From assembly GCA_964479625.1 (NCBI GenBank), contig CAYZMS010000017.1:35874-99873 (forward strand): a stretch of DNA of 64,000 bases, read 5' to 3'. This stretch comes from CAYZMS01 sp964479625 (GTDB taxonomy: Bacteria; Bacteroidota; Bacteroidia; Chitinophagales; Saprospiraceae). The notes beneath the pieces were generated by a model. It was not told the origin of the DNA. It saw only the letters and a program-made list of their open reading frames with translations, and ran no database searches. How positions within the stretch are numbered: the stretch's first letter is position 1; each line of letters begins with the position of its first letter. Below, one piece after another: positions 8,938-17,079 of the stretch. The position numbers were made by a program, and so were the translations under genes.

Positions 8938-10161
8938 TTAGGTTTTTATTGCGGAGACAGGGTCTATTTGAGCTGCTCTGATCGCCGGGAACAAGCCGGC
9001 GAGGGTCCCGGCAATGACCAAAACTAGGGTAGCAGCCAGCCCTACCCAGATATTGATCTCCGGGTGACGAAAGTATTGCACTTCCAAAGCCGACATGGCA
9101 GCAAGAATAACTACCCCGGCGGCAAGGCCAGCGTATCCCGCTAGAGCAGTGATGAATATGGATTCCTGTACGATCATGGCAACAATGGACCGGGGAGTTG
9201 CTCCAAGGGCTTTCCGGATGCCAATTTCCCGGGTGCGATCCTTCACTATGATCAACATAATATTGCTGACGCCAATTACTCCCGCAAGTATGCTTCCGAT
9301 GCCGACCACCCAGATGAATGTTCGGATTGCAAAGAAAAGGTTATTGAACTGTCCCACCTCTTCCGCCAGGTTGAATATCCACAGCGCTCTTGTATCTGCC
9401 GGGTCGAACTGATGGCGGGCGGCGAGAATGTCCCGTACTTCATCCTGTAAAACCTGGGATTGTTCCAGTGAGAGATCACCCGTGGTGAACATGATCTGGT
9501 GCAGGTTACCTGAGGCGGCATATATTTTCTGACCGGTTGTTACAGGAATATAAATAATGCGCATTTCGTTCTCTCCTCCGGTATCGGTGTAGGTACCCAC
9601 TACCTTGTAAATGGCTCCACCGATCCTGATCTCCTGGCCGATCCCTGTCTGATCAGCGAACAGGTCACGTCGAACAATATCGCCAATGACAGCTACCTTC
9701 CGAATGTCATCCAGGTCGTTTTGGTTGAGAAAGCGGCCATGGGTGATAATGGTGTTCTCCAGGTAAAGGTGATCGGGGTGGACTGCCCTTACAGGGTAGG
9801 AAAGACGCTGGTCCTGGTAAGCTACTGTTTGATCCCCACTTAGGTAAAAGCGGCCGGTAAGGTATTCGATCTCTGGGAATTCCGATTGCAGGTATTCCAG
9901 GTCATCGTTCTTTAGTTCGATAAGCCGCCCCTCTGGCAAACCGTTAAATTCGACGGAGGTTCTACCCCGACGAATAAAAATGCTGTTGGTGGCATCATCC
10001 CGAAACTCGTATTCCACCCCTTTCTGTAAGCCATTCCCAGCTCCCAAGAGGATAACGAGCATGAAAATACCCCAGAATACACCAAGGGCAGTTAAAGTGG
10101 TCCGCAGCCTATGTCGGCTGATCGAATCAAAAATTTCCTGCCATTTGTCAAGATCGAACAT
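8938..10161 (-). CDS. MacB/FtsX-type ABC transporter permease (first copy)
   Basis: A 407-residue permease of the type VII ABC (MacB) fold: an N-terminal membrane helix, a periplasmic core domain, and three C-terminal helices with the FtsX signature SNIMLIIVKDRTREIGIRKALGA (residues 290-320). These transporters use ATP hydrolysis on the inside to drive mechanical work in the periplasm rather than moving substrate through the membrane. The start ATG lies one base after the stop of the ATPase gene, indicating tight translational coupling. It is paralogous to the next gene and probably arose by tandem duplication. Confidence 0.9.
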   Translation of the reverse strand: MFDLDKWQEIFDSISRHRLRTTLTALGVFWGIFMLVILLGAGNGLQKGVEYEFRDDATNSIFIRRGRTSVEFNGLPEGRLIELKNDDLEYLQSEFPEIEYLTGRFYLSGDQTVAYQDQRLSYPVRAVHPDHLYLENTIITHGRFLNQNDLDDIRKVAVIGDIVRRDLFADQTGIGQEIRIGGAIYKVVGTYTDTGGENEMRIIYIPVTTGQKIYAASGNLHQIMFTTGDLSLEQSQVLQDEVRDILAARHQFDPADTRALWIFNLAEEVGQFNNLFFAIRTFIWVVGIGSILAGVIGVSNIMLIIVKDRTREIGIRKALGATPRSIVAMIVQESIFITALAGYAGLAAGVVILAAMSALEVQYFRHPEINIWVGLAATLVLVIAGTLAGLFPAIRAAQIDPVSAIKT

Positions 10162-10162
10162 G

Positions 10163-10879
10163 CTAAGCCGGATTTTCAGATTTGGAAGGATTGTTTGTCG
10201 CTGCAGTGGGTTCTTCGTTTGGTTGGATCATGCCATCCTTTAGGCGGATGATGCGCTCCGTTTGAGCGGCAATATCATCTTCGTGGGTTACCACAATGAG
10301 CGTCATTCCTTCAATATGAACTTCCTTAAACAGTTTCATGACCTCTTTGGAGGTCTTGGAGTCCAGGGCTCCGGTTGGTTCATCGGCAAGGATCACCTTG
10401 GGTTGAGTGACGAGCGCCCGGGCAATTGCCACCCGTTGTTGTTGACCGCCGGATAATTGATTGGGCAGGTGTTCGGCCCAATCTGCCAATCCCACCCGTT
10501 CCAAATAAGCCATGGCCTTTTGATAGCGTTCCTTTCTTTCTACCTTTTGATAATAAAGGGGAAGGGCTACGTTTTCCCAAGCGGATTTGAAGGGCAGGAG
10601 ATTGAAGGATTGAAACACAAACCCTATGAACCGGTTCCGGTAGTAGGCTGCCTTTGCCGGGGAAAGCTGGTACATGGTATTCCCATCGAGTTGGTATTCC
10701 CCGGAGTCGTAGGTGTCCAATAAGCCCAATAGGTTCAAAAGCGTAGATTTCCCGGAACCGGAAGAGCCCATAATAGATACAAACTCTCCTGAACGGATTT
10801 GGAGGTCTATTCCTTTTAATACTTCCAGGGAGTGGAAATCGGTGCGGTAAGATTTTCGAATGGCCTTAAGTTCGATCAT
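10163..10879 (-). CDS. ABC transporter ATPase of MacB/LolD type
   Basis: A 238-residue ABC ATPase and first gene of the four-gene efflux operon. It has an intact Walker A (GSSGSGKST, about residue 38), Q-loop (VFQSFNL), signature LSGGQQQR, Walker B with catalytic Glu (VILADEPTGALD) and H-loop (VVTHE). Its closest functional relatives are MacB and LolD type ATPases that energise FtsX-fold permeases. A short charged tail follows the domain. The operon order ATPase, permease, permease, adaptor on the minus strand suggests export of a small molecule, peptide or lipoprotein; none can be specified. Confidence 0.92.
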   Translation of the reverse strand: MIELKAIRKSYRTDFHSLEVLKGIDLQIRSGEFVSIMGSSGSGKSTLLNLLGLLDTYDSGEYQLDGNTMYQLSPAKAAYYRNRFIGFVFQSFNLLPFKSAWENVALPLYYQKVERKERYQKAMAYLERVGLADWAEHLPNQLSGGQQQRVAIARALVTQPKVILADEPTGALDSKTSKEVMKLFKEVHIEGMTLIVVTHEDDIAAQTERIIRLKDGMIQPNEEPTAATNNPSKSENPA

Positions 10880-10970
10880 AAAGTATACTTTACCGGCCCT
10901 GGAAAATGACCGTTGGGTGTAAGAGAATTTGAAGCTAAGAACCAGAATATCTTATTGGACGCAATTTCCA

Positions 10971-11001
10971 TTGACTTGGCTTCAGCTTGAAAGTAAATTT
11001 T
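10971..11001 (+). promoter_or_regulatory. Candidate sigma-A promoter for the lipoprotein gene at 11178
   Basis: TTG at 10971-10973 is followed after exactly 20 bases by TAAATTTT (10994-11001), one base off the Bacteroidota consensus TTG-N19/20-TAnnTTTG. It would give a 5' UTR of about 170 nt. The 298-base gap between the ATPase gene and this lipoprotein gene holds nothing else that I recognise. Confidence 0.4.
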
Positions 11002-11177
11002 TGTTTTTTCGAAATATCAAAAAATCGACCGAGTACATTTAACCGTCTACGAGCTGGACCCCTCATTCTTATAGATGCCGTGTTACCGGAATCCCCCTAT
11101 TTAATTTGAACTTAAATGGGTTGGCAGCGAAAAAAAAATTTAAGCGTTCTGTTTTTAGAAGGGCAAATTTGAATGAG

Positions 11178-11957
11178 ATGATGTACAAAACGACTTTTTC
11201 GGTACTTGGATTGGTGATTAGTTGCTGGGCTTGTAACCTGACCTCTCTTGGAGACCCGGAGGTGGTTGCAGATGTTGAAACGGAATTTGTCCTGGACCTA
11301 CAACAGCATCTTTCGGGAAGTGATCGCCTTTTACAATTCGAGCTGGAAACCCTTAAGGCGCAGGATTGTAAAAATACCCTTATCCAGAATGAACTTTCCG
11401 TGAATGAAGCTGGTATCGTGCTGGAGATCAATGAGGTAGGGCCTCCAGAGTTTTGCGAGAGTGGTTATGCTCCTGCTACTGCCTTGGTTACGGTCGGTAC
11501 TCTTAATGAAGGTTTGTATAACTTGGAGATCAACCTTGGCAAGACGGTCTTTAATACTGGGGTGATCGAGGTGCAGCCCGACCGGTACGTTGTAACTCTA
11601 AATACGGAAAATGGTATTGATTTTCAGCACCACCGTATGTATCGAATACCCGAGCATTTATTATGGGGGTATATCATTGCAGATGACATAGAGGATGCTG
11701 CCATCTCAGAATTGACCTCTGCTTTTTCCGAATTCGGCACCATACCGGTATTAAAGGAAGGGTACTACGGGCATTTTATTTTTTCCAGCGGGAAAATATC
11801 GACCACCAGAGCGCCAAAAGGGGAGCGGGTGATTAATTTTATTTTCCAAACACAAACGGAGAAAGAAGCATTCTACCAGCTGGCTGATGAGTTCAGGTCT
11901 AAGCAGGGAAAAGAAGAAAGCCTCCGTTTATTTTTCTCTGACGGCGAGGTTTATTAA
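11178..11957 (+). CDS. Putative lipoprotein of unknown function
   Basis: About 259 residues, beginning at one of two adjacent ATGs (11178 or 11181). The N-terminus MMYKTTFSVLGLVISC has a hydrophobic core and ends in a lipobox-like VISC, so lipidation at that cysteine is predicted. The mature part is acidic and beta-rich, with no motif I recognise. The last third (for example YGHFIFSSGKIST) looks like a separate small domain that could sense or bind something, but this is a guess. It ends 6 bases before the convergent NUDIX-type regulator. The frame can be opened upstream to 11106 from a TTG, but that would place a basic stretch before the signal sequence. Confidence 0.65.
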   Translation: MMYKTTFSVLGLVISCWACNLTSLGDPEVVADVETEFVLDLQQHLSGSDRLLQFELETLKAQDCKNTLIQNELSVNEAGIVLEINEVGPPEFCESGYAPATALVTVGTLNEGLYNLEINLGKTVFNTGVIEVQPDRYVVTLNTENGIDFQHHRMYRIPEHLLWGYIIADDIEDAAISELTSAFSEFGTIPVLKEGYYGHFIFSSGKISTTRAPKGERVINFIFQTQTEKEAFYQLADEFRSKQGKEESLRLFFSDGEVY

Positions 11958-11963
11958 AAGGTG

Positions 11964-12683
11964 CTATGGGCTGGTTAAAGCCGACCTACTTTCTTTGAAC
12001 TCAAAGGAGAATCCTTGGAGGAGTAGTTCTTCGTAACGCTTTTGATCAAATTTATACAGGCGGGCAGGTCTGTGAGCAACTCCTTCCTGTATCTCATCCA
12101 GGTCGATCAGGAGGTCCATGGAGAGCATTTTTTTTCGAAAATTCCTTTTATCCAGATCGGTTTCCAGGATGGCTTCATATAAATGTTGAAGTTCGGTAAG
12201 GGTGAATTTCGGAGGTAATAATTCAAAGCCCACTGGCCTGCTTCTCACGAGCCATTTTAATCTATGGAAGCAAGCCCTTAAAATAGCATTGTGATCGAAG
12301 GCAAGATTTTCCACTTGTGCCACCGAATGCCATTGTGCCTGTAAGGCAATGGAGGCTGGTTGAATAGTATAATTGCTGATTTTAACAAGAGAAAAATAAG
12401 CAACGGTTATTACCCTGCCGAAAGGGTGTCGGTCTACTGCACCAAAGGTTTGAACTTGTTCCAGATAGACATTTTCGATACCGGTTAATTCCTCCAGTAC
12501 CCGTTTGGCCGCGCCATCCAGGTCTTCATTTGGGTACACAAAGTACCCGGGCAAAGCCCAGTTACCGAGGTAGGGTTCTTCCCCTCTATTAATGAGGAGC
12601 ACTTTTAAATCTCCTTCGTCAAATCCAAAAATTACATTGTCAACTGTAAAGGCTGACTTAAAAAAATTGTCGAAATCAGTCAT
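11964..12683 (-). CDS. NrtR-type NUDIX-fold transcriptional regulator
   Basis: A 239-residue protein in which residues 10-150 form a NUDIX fold and the rest a winged helix (TLTELQHLYEAILETDLDKRNFRKKML). The NUDIX box is degenerate. Where active enzymes have R-E-U-x-E-E-x-G-U, this has RVLEELTGI: the second Glu is Val and one metal-binding Glu is Leu. This is what one expects of NrtR-family regulators, where the fold senses a nucleotide-sugar or NAD-related effector instead of hydrolysing it. In Bacteroidota, relatives control sugar or NAD genes. No such target lies beside it here, so it may act in trans. A 5-bp inverted repeat lies about 90 bases upstream. Confidence 0.82.
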   Translation of the reverse strand: MTDFDNFFKSAFTVDNVIFGFDEGDLKVLLINRGEEPYLGNWALPGYFVYPNEDLDGAAKRVLEELTGIENVYLEQVQTFGAVDRHPFGRVITVAYFSLVKISNYTIQPASIALQAQWHSVAQVENLAFDHNAILRACFHRLKWLVRSRPVGFELLPPKFTLTELQHLYEAILETDLDKRNFRKKMLSMDLLIDLDEIQEGVAHRPARLYKFDQKRYEELLLQGFSFEFKESRSALTSP

Positions 12684-12770
12684 TCCTTTTATCCATCAAA
12701 GTTTACCTTCTCAATTCCGCTGAAATTAATGTTTAATCCACGCATAACCAACGGACTGCCCATCTGATTA

Positions 12771-12785
12771 GTGTATTATGTACAC
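12771..12785. promoter_or_regulatory. Small inverted repeat upstream of the NrtR-like gene
   Basis: GTGTA (12771-12775) and TACAC (12781-12785) are separated by 5 bases, in the 215-base gap upstream of the regulator. Position and symmetry would suit an autoregulatory operator, but 5-bp arms occur often by chance. Confidence 0.2.
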
Positions 12786-12898
12786 CTAGGCATAAAAATA
12801 ACTTTTCTTGAAGGGGAATGATCGACCTCATTCGGGATTTCAGACAAAAAAGCTAAAGATGGCTCCGGCTGAACAGAACCTGTACTGGGAAACCAGGT

Positions 12899-13834
12899 TT
12901 AAATCCCTAGTTTCGAACGCAAATACTGATCGCTACGGCTGTGTTTTTCCCAGTAGGGAGACCAAATGGTCTTTTGACGAGTAGCTACAGTAGTTCGGAT
13001 TTCTTTATCAAATGCGGACGGGTAGGATTCCAGCCAGCCTTCGATCTGAAAGGGCGCTGAGCCCTGAAAGACAATTTCCAGTTTACGTTGAAAATCAGGC
13101 ATCTCCAATTTGTAAATCTTCAGGTCTTTACCCTGAAAAGCATCTCCCGAGTAAGCCTCTAAAGATCCTTCTGCCTTGGTAGGTGCCATTTCTACATGGC
13201 GCAACCTGGCAAAGAGAGTCGAAGGAGCAACTTCAAATTGCCCGGTTGGCAGCAAACTGGGGTCTATTCTCAGGTAGTTGAATAATTCATCTTCCAGCCA
13301 GACATTTGAAAATTTGTAACGATCATCCGCTTCATTTTCAAAATAGGAATGTACCGTTGTTTGGTATTGACGACCCTGCAGATTCAATTGCATATAGGCA
13401 TGTCCGCACCAATCCTGCACACTGGTACTGACTTTCATGCTGCCCTGTTCAAAGGCCTCGTTCACCCCGGTAAAAACAGAGGTCATGGTAGAATAATCGT
13501 ACATCCCCGTAGTGAACTTCCGGAGCATATTGGTTTTGAGAACGGGTACGGAATTTGGATTGGTATAATTATCGTTTTTGACTTGCTTGTCCGTGAGAAA
13601 ATCTTCCGTAACAAAGATCAGTACTGCCGTTCCGGGATGTGTATCCTGGTATCTGTTCTGTTGAAGCGTGTAGGTACTAATTTCAGCTTTACCCTGGTAC
13701 CATTGATCCGATAGACTGCCAGCATCATCAGAAAGGCTGGTTTGAAGAGCCGTAGGAACTCCTTTATTAGTTGTTGAAGAATTACAGGCGTATGTTAGAC
13801 CTGCGATAAGCACTAAAAGCAAAAAGCGATGCAT
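12899..13834 (-). CDS. Conserved lipoprotein of unknown function
   Basis: A 311-residue protein with signal sequence MHRFLLLVLIAGLTYAC, likely lipidated at Cys17 under the relaxed Bacteroidota lipobox. The mature part starts with a low-complexity linker (SSTTNKG) and continues as one globular domain. Notable stretches are WYQGKAEISTY, GTAVLIFVTEDF and DWCGHAYMQLNL. I recall similar proteins in many Bacteroidota genomes but know no established function, and I do not trust the enzyme names sometimes attached to them. It stands alone on the minus strand between the regulator and the competence genes. Confidence 0.72.
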   Translation of the reverse strand: MHRFLLLVLIAGLTYACNSSTTNKGVPTALQTSLSDDAGSLSDQWYQGKAEISTYTLQQNRYQDTHPGTAVLIFVTEDFLTDKQVKNDNYTNPNSVPVLKTNMLRKFTTGMYDYSTMTSVFTGVNEAFEQGSMKVSTSVQDWCGHAYMQLNLQGRQYQTTVHSYFENEADDRYKFSNVWLEDELFNYLRIDPSLLPTGQFEVAPSTLFARLRHVEMAPTKAEGSLEAYSGDAFQGKDLKIYKLEMPDFQRKLEIVFQGSAPFQIEGWLESYPSAFDKEIRTTVATRQKTIWSPYWEKHSRSDQYLRSKLGI

Positions 13835-13959
13835 ATGTTTTTTCTTCTTAACAGATACTACTGTGGAAAGTTAAATGGAATCAAGAGCTATTTATCCTGG
13901 ATGTTGCTTTGATGTCCGGGATCTTTCGGCCTGTAGATGCTTCACCAGACTTTTCTCCT

Positions 13960-14874
13960 TTACGGATCCTTTGAAACGGGTTGTTCAAAATGGAGATATG
14001 GGCCTATTCGCACCAACACCTCCGGTTTAAGAAAGGGCAATTGTTCCAGATCCTCTATCCTTTCCAATGGGCCGCGTGCCTGTATATAATTATACAAGGC
14101 AGCAGCGGTTCCGTAATCCAGATAGGGGTGGCCCTTGAGCTCTGCCTCTTCTGCCGAGTTAATAAATAACTTTTTGGGAGGGGTCTCCAGTTTTAAAAAA
14201 GGACGCATTCTTGTAAAAACGGAGTCGGGAAGTCCATAGGTTTCGGCTACTTGATCTGGGCGGTAAAAACCTCCCAGTTTGTCCCGGAATTTCACAATGC
14301 GCTGAGATATAGCCGGGCCGATCCCCCGAAATTGTCTCCACTCTTCCGCACTGGCGATATTAATATCCAGGGGTTTTAAAGGTCCCTTTGGGCGGTAGGT
14401 CTTTGGACAGGCTGATGGCAGGTCCAGTTGAGGAAGGAGTTGTTGGTAAAGAAGGGTATCCATTCCATATAATTTTTGAATATCGGATTTGCACCGGAAA
14501 GAGCCCCCCTTTTCCCGGTATCGGATTAATCGGACTGCCAGATAAGAGGGGAATCCTATTTGCTCCAGTGCTGATTGATCCGCCTGGTTTGGATCTGCTT
14601 TCCTATAGGAAGGAACAACCGGTGTTTCAAGTTTTCCTTTTTGTACCGAGGAGGATCGCGCAGGTAAAGAGTCTACTGTAGCGGGTGAAGGAGCGCTTAA
14701 TACCTTTTGAGGTTGCTTTAGGGTATCTTCAATGGGATGCAGACACAGTTGTGGGGGTGCTTCTGGTCTGGTAAATTCAGGAAAGACATAGAGTAGCACA
14801 ATAAAGGAAATAAAAATCAACAGGCTCCGGCGCTCTCGGGAGGTATATTCGAAAAAAGTATTCGGTGAATTCAT
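13960..14874 (-). CDS. ComEA-like helix-hairpin-helix membrane protein
   Basis: About 304 residues. I start at the ATG at 14874 (MNSPNTFFEY), which lies 5 bases after the comEC stop; the open frame continues to 14898 inside comEC. A membrane segment at about residues 18-35 (RSLLIFISFIVLLYVF) anchors a periplasmic part holding three helix-hairpin-helix blocks: KADPNQADQSALEQIGFP, INIASAEEWRQFRGIGP and LFINSAEEAELKGHP. Such HhH proteins bind double-stranded DNA non-specifically. Together with ComEC this suggests DNA uptake. Classical ComEA has one such domain of about 65 residues, so this is a larger, triplicated form. A role in binding DNA for some other purpose cannot be excluded. Confidence 0.8.
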   Translation of the reverse strand: MNSPNTFFEYTSRERRSLLIFISFIVLLYVFPEFTRPEAPPQLCLHPIEDTLKQPQKVLSAPSPATVDSLPARSSSVQKGKLETPVVPSYRKADPNQADQSALEQIGFPSYLAVRLIRYREKGGSFRCKSDIQKLYGMDTLLYQQLLPQLDLPSACPKTYRPKGPLKPLDINIASAEEWRQFRGIGPAISQRIVKFRDKLGGFYRPDQVAETYGLPDSVFTRMRPFLKLETPPKKLFINSAEEAELKGHPYLDYGTAAALYNYIQARGPLERIEDLEQLPFLKPEVLVRIGPYLHFEQPVSKDP

Positions 14875-14879
14875 ATCTT

Positions 14880-16919
14880 TTATTTTTGCCATTGCCATGC
14901 ACCTTCCCGGGCGATATCCCAGCAGGGAATAGCTGCTTTTTCTGCAGCCTTGTTCCAGAACCGGCGCTTACGGTACGGCATGTTTTCTAATAGGAGGATC
15001 TGTTTGGGTTTAATGGTTTGCAATAAAAGGGCTTCCGACCACCAGTGATCACCTGCAAGCAGCAGCACATCGGGTTGCCGTATGACATTGGAAGGGCTGG
15101 TGAGCGGGTTGGAAAGCAAAAGAAAATACTTATCCTGAAAAACGAAGCTCAGGTTCTTATCTATTTCCAGGGATTCGATTTTGCGAATGTGGGCCAATCC
15201 ACGAGCTTCTTTGGTTGCCCATTTTTCGGAAATGGCTGTTAAGTCACCTGATCGAAGGCTTTGGCAGGTTCCTCGTTCAAAAAGATCGATTAAAATCCCT
15301 TCTCTGGTTTGATAGACAATGCATCTACTCTGCCGGTTAAGTTGTAATCGTTCGATCAGTCTGATTGAAAAAAGAACAAGCAAAAGTGCAAGACTAATTT
15401 TGATCAGCATCCATTTTTTTGTTTCAAAGGCAATGATCAAACCAGCTGCAACCACATATAAACCGAAGACCATCCAGAGCGGAGGGTAAAACCCATCCAG
15501 TTGAGCAAAGGGGAGATGTCCTATATTTTTTATACTCAGTTGAAGAGAAGCCAGGAGCCCGGAAAGTAATTTCCAGCTCAATGGGCCCCAAAGGGGAATA
15601 CCGGCAGTAATCAGGCAAACGAGGCTGAAGCTCAGGATAATAGTGGCCAGGGGTACGGCTACCCAACCGGATAGCCAGAAATAGACCGGGAACTGATGGA
15701 AATAGTACAAACTAAGGGGGCTTGTGGCCAGTTGTGCTGCTACACTTACTCCCAATAGTTGCCAGCCATAGTTGAGCACCGGATTGGAAAATGCAAATAA
15801 GCTGCAAAATCTGGGTTGCAGATAAACGATGCCGGCTACTGCCAGATATGATAATTGAAAACCTACTTGCCATAACCAGTCCGGCTTGACCATCAACAGT
15901 AAAAAAGCAGAAGCGGCCAGGGTATTCCAAAACCTACTCCCCCTATAAAAGGCCTTTCCCAGAAGTACTAAACCGAACATCACACTGGCCCGTACAACGG
16001 AGGGGCTGCCCCCGGTGATGAGTGCATAGCAGGTGATGACCCCTATTCCCGCAATGGCTGCGGTCCAACGTCGACTTACCGGGCCGCTCGGTAAGAAGGA
16101 AAGCAAAGCAAAGACCCCCATTCCTACAATGCCTACATGAAGGCCCGAAACAGCCAGGATATGCATAGCCCCGGCCGCAATGAAATCGTTTCGAAGTTCT
16201 GTCTCCAGAAACCGGCGGTCGCCCAACACTAAAGCAGAGGCAATAGCCAGTCCTGAGCTATCTTGCTTGAGACCAGTTGTTAATCGGCTTACTGCAGCCT
16301 CTCGAAGTCCGATTAAACTAAAGGGTCGGGAGGAATCATATATCTTCAGTTGATCCTTTTTTAGAAAAGTCTGAGCGTATACTCCTTCCTGTCGTAAATA
16401 GGTACCGTAATCAAATGCACCTGGGTTGGAAGGAGAGGGTAATGGCTGTATACGAGAGGAAAAGAACACCCAGTCCCCTGTCCGGACCCTAGTCGTTGAA
16501 TCCCTCAAGTAGACCTGGAGCTTGCCGCTTACTGCTTTCCAATTGGAATGGGCATCGGTTTGGTATTGGACGGCCACTTCCAAGCGTTGCCCATAAGGGC
16601 GCTCCCTCAACTGAAGTACCCGCCCTGCATAATTGCGTTGTTCGGAATAAGCGAACTCAAAAACCCTTTTGGAATGGGTGCTTTTTAGATAGGATGGTAA
16701 AAAAAGACCTAAGCCAGTAACTCCAACCAATATTGCCCAGCCAAACATCGATCGGAAGCGATACAGCCGGTTGAGTCTATGAGCAACTACCAATACCATT
16801 ATCAGGACAATACCATATAAACGTATGTCTACAAGCGGGACCTGTAGAAATGAAGACAGGGATAGCCCAGCCAACAAAGGGATCAGTAATCTTAAAAATG
16901 GATATGCCCGCCAATTCAT
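14880..16919 (-). CDS. comEC: ComEC/Rec2-family DNA uptake channel
   Basis: A 679-residue polytopic membrane protein, predicted to pass single-stranded DNA across the inner membrane. Order: two or three N-terminal helices, an OB-like DUF4131 domain (about residues 80-200, PNPGAFDYGTYLRQEGVYAQ), then the ComEC competence domain with the usual core AMHILAVSGLHVGIV and about eight helices. The last 160 residues follow the final helix and lack the HxHxDH motif of the metallo-beta-lactamase nuclease domain found in many full-length ComEC proteins, so they look degenerate. The downstream HhH protein gene starts 5 bases after its stop, so the two are one operon. Confidence 0.88.
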   Translation of the reverse strand: MNWRAYPFLRLLIPLLAGLSLSSFLQVPLVDIRLYGIVLIMVLVVAHRLNRLYRFRSMFGWAILVGVTGLGLFLPSYLKSTHSKRVFEFAYSEQRNYAGRVLQLRERPYGQRLEVAVQYQTDAHSNWKAVSGKLQVYLRDSTTRVRTGDWVFFSSRIQPLPSPSNPGAFDYGTYLRQEGVYAQTFLKKDQLKIYDSSRPFSLIGLREAAVSRLTTGLKQDSSGLAIASALVLGDRRFLETELRNDFIAAGAMHILAVSGLHVGIVGMGVFALLSFLPSGPVSRRWTAAIAGIGVITCYALITGGSPSVVRASVMFGLVLLGKAFYRGSRFWNTLAASAFLLLMVKPDWLWQVGFQLSYLAVAGIVYLQPRFCSLFAFSNPVLNYGWQLLGVSVAAQLATSPLSLYYFHQFPVYFWLSGWVAVPLATIILSFSLVCLITAGIPLWGPLSWKLLSGLLASLQLSIKNIGHLPFAQLDGFYPPLWMVFGLYVVAAGLIIAFETKKWMLIKISLALLLVLFSIRLIERLQLNRQSRCIVYQTREGILIDLFERGTCQSLRSGDLTAISEKWATKEARGLAHIRKIESLEIDKNLSFVFQDKYFLLLSNPLTSPSNVIRQPDVLLLAGDHWWSEALLLQTIKPKQILLLENMPYRKRRFWNKAAEKAAIPCWDIAREGAWQWQK

Positions 16920-17079
16920 GCTTAATTGTTTGACGGGATTTCAAGTATCGTAACTAGAAAGGTAAAGGTAAGGAGAAAATGCCGATCTGTCAATACGTTG
17001 TTATAAAAAGCTTTTTCTAGTCTGCCAAAGGTATTACACAGACCATTTCATCAAGATCGAATTGCGATGAAAGGTTTAT

